NCBI GenBank assembly: GCA_029213105.1
Contig: JARGNS010000118.1
Coordinates: 2,022 to 8,470, forward strand
DNA length: 6,449 bases
Source: Planctomycetota bacterium
GTDB taxonomy: Bacteria > Planctomycetota > PLA2 > JAEUHO01
Reading direction: 5' to 3'
In this document: positions 5,700 to 6,449 of the stretch, piece by piece
Layout: each line of letters opens with the position of its first letter
Numbering within the stretch: position 1 is the first letter of the stretch
Program-made: the position numbers and the translations under genes
The notes under the pieces: model-generated
The model's database searches: none
The model's input: only the letters and a program-made list of their open reading frames with translations
Told to the model about the DNA's origin: nothing

Positions 5700-6449
5700 A
5701 TGGCGCGCTTCGCCCATCTGCTGGTCTCGGCGACGTCGGGGTTCACCATCCTGGCACTCGAGTTTGCCGCCGTGCGCCTGATGGCCCCGGCGTTCGGGCA
5801 GAGCAGTCACGTATGGGCCAACGTCATCGGGGTCATCTTGCTGATGTTGACCCTCGGCTACGTGGCTGGCGGTCGTCTCGCAGAGCGCAGTCGCAGTGGT
5901 CGGCCGCTCTACCTGGCCTATGGCTTCGTCGCCCTCTGGTCCCTGGCCGTCGCGTATGCGGGGCCCTCACTCTGTGCGGCGCTGATCCCGACAGGGCTTC
6001 CCACCGAGGGCGGGCTTCCGCTCGGCTTCGTGGGCAGTCTGCTGGCGTCGCTCGTCCTCTTCGGCCCGCCGACCTTGCTGCTGGCCATGACCAGTCCGTT
6101 CCTGATCCGGCTCGAGGCCAAGCGCGGTCTCGAGGGCCGGGCGACGGGCGGCATCTACGCCGCCGGCACCTTGGGCAGCCTCGCGGGCTGCACACTGGCG
6201 CCGCTCTGGATGCTGCAGGTACTCGGCACACGCGCGACGATCCTCTCGTGTGCGGCCCTGGCCGGCGTGCTCTGCATCCTGGGGCTGCTCGTCTTGACCC
6301 GCACGCGCAGTGACGCGGCGGAGGGGCTGCAGCAGCCCCCGACCGGAGCGTTCCGCACGGCACCGCGTTACCTGCTCCTGGCCGCGCTGACCGGGTGGGT
6401 CGTGACCCTGATCGAGTTCGGCGCCGTGCGCTTCATGTCGCCCTGGTTC
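5700..6449 (+). CDS. Polytopic membrane protein, N-terminal part, fused MFS/spermidine-synthase-like family (partial, 3' end outside window)
   Basis: The frame opens at ATG 5700 and stays open for 250 residues to the window edge. It carries about seven hydrophobic segments: near 6-28, 38-58, 71-95, 107-137 (perhaps two helices), 148-172, 180-200 and 224-245. Family hallmarks are the first helix 'SGFTILALEFAAVRLMAP' followed by FGQSSHVWA, and the block 'GGIYAAGTLGSLAGC' (150-164) followed by 'LQVLGTRATILS'. I recognise both from membrane proteins annotated as fused MFS/spermidine synthase, which usually carry an aminopropyltransferase-like Rossmann domain at the C-terminus; that part would be downstream, so catalytic ability cannot be judged. 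The segment 'TGWVVTLIEFGAVRFMSP' (from 231) repeats the first helix, so a second membrane half begins just before the window ends. The ribosome site is weak. The actual substrate in this family is mostly unproven. Confidence 0.75.
   Translation, partial: MARFAHLLVSATSGFTILALEFAAVRLMAPAFGQSSHVWANVIGVILLMLTLGYVAGGRLAERSRSGRPLYLAYGFVALWSLAVAYAGPSLCAALIPTGLPTEGGLPLGFVGSLLASLVLFGPPTLLLAMTSPFLIRLEAKRGLEGRATGGIYAAGTLGSLAGCTLAPLWMLQVLGTRATILSCAALAGVLCILGLLVLTRTRSDAAEGLQQPPTGAFRTAPRYLLLAALTGWVVTLIEFGAVRFMSPWF
5715..5795 (+). repeat. First copy of an internal protein repeat (residues 6-32)
   Basis: Residues 6-32 align without gaps to residues 224-250 (6369-6449), with 12 of 27 identical, including the shared core E-F-x-A-V-R-x-M-x-P-x-F. 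The repeat is visible at the protein level. Confidence 0.7.
6369..6449 (+). repeat. Second copy of the internal protein repeat (residues 224-250)
   Basis: This is the counterpart of residues 6-32. It begins the second membrane half and is cut by the window end, so the full length of the duplicated unit (about 218 residues) is inferred from the offset only. Confidence 0.7.

Noticed and set aside
2..6449. Functional link between a polyamine-type ABC ATPase at the start and a spermidine-synthase-like protein at the end
   Set aside because: The ATPase substrate is unknown, the two genes are over 5 kb apart in different transcription units, and the synthase domain is outside the window.

Overview
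This is a GC-rich bacterial segment (about two thirds or more G+C by eye), with strong G/C preference at third codon positions. It is densely coded, and all six genes I support lie on the + strand. Several features suggest Planctomycetota or a similar GC-rich Gram-negative lineage with many exported proteins: a c554-like multiheme cytochrome lipoprotein, a secreted hydrolase-fold protein with a C-terminal part of a kind I associate with planctomycete esterases, and a membrane protein of the fused MFS/spermidine-synthase type. That placement is an inference from protein style, because the window has no rRNA or other marker gene.

Layout. (1) Positions 2-364 are the 3' end of an ABC-transporter ATPase gene, covering its TOBE domain. 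(2) 361-1545 encodes a five-heme c-type cytochrome lipoprotein. (3) 1545-2264 encodes a small lipoprotein with HEAT-like helices. (4) 2261-3838 encodes an exported TPR protein. These four genes are joined by stop/start overlaps (ATGA, TGATG, ATGA), so they almost certainly form one translationally coupled operon that begins upstream of the window. (5) After an 80-base gap holding a run of nine C, 3919-5631 encodes a secreted, lysine-rich protein that looks like an alpha/beta-hydrolase whose catalytic motifs have decayed. It ends in a charged linker and a TPR-like helical tail. (6) After a 68-base gap, 5700 to the window end encodes the first 250 residues of a polytopic membrane protein of the fused MFS/spermidine-synthase type. 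Its opening motif recurs at residues 224-250, which indicates an internal duplication.

How they may work together. The ABC ATPase fragment most resembles the ferric-iron/polyamine branch of importers. The next three products all leave the cytoplasm: a heme lipoprotein, a scaffold lipoprotein and a TPR scaffold. A reasonable inference is an envelope redox or assembly module coupled to an importer, possibly handling metal such as iron, but no substrate can be read from the window. Genes 5 and 6 are probably separate transcription units or a second operon. No RNA genes, insertion sequences, CRISPR arrays or convincing intrinsic terminators were seen, and no gene-free stretch exceeds about 80 bases.
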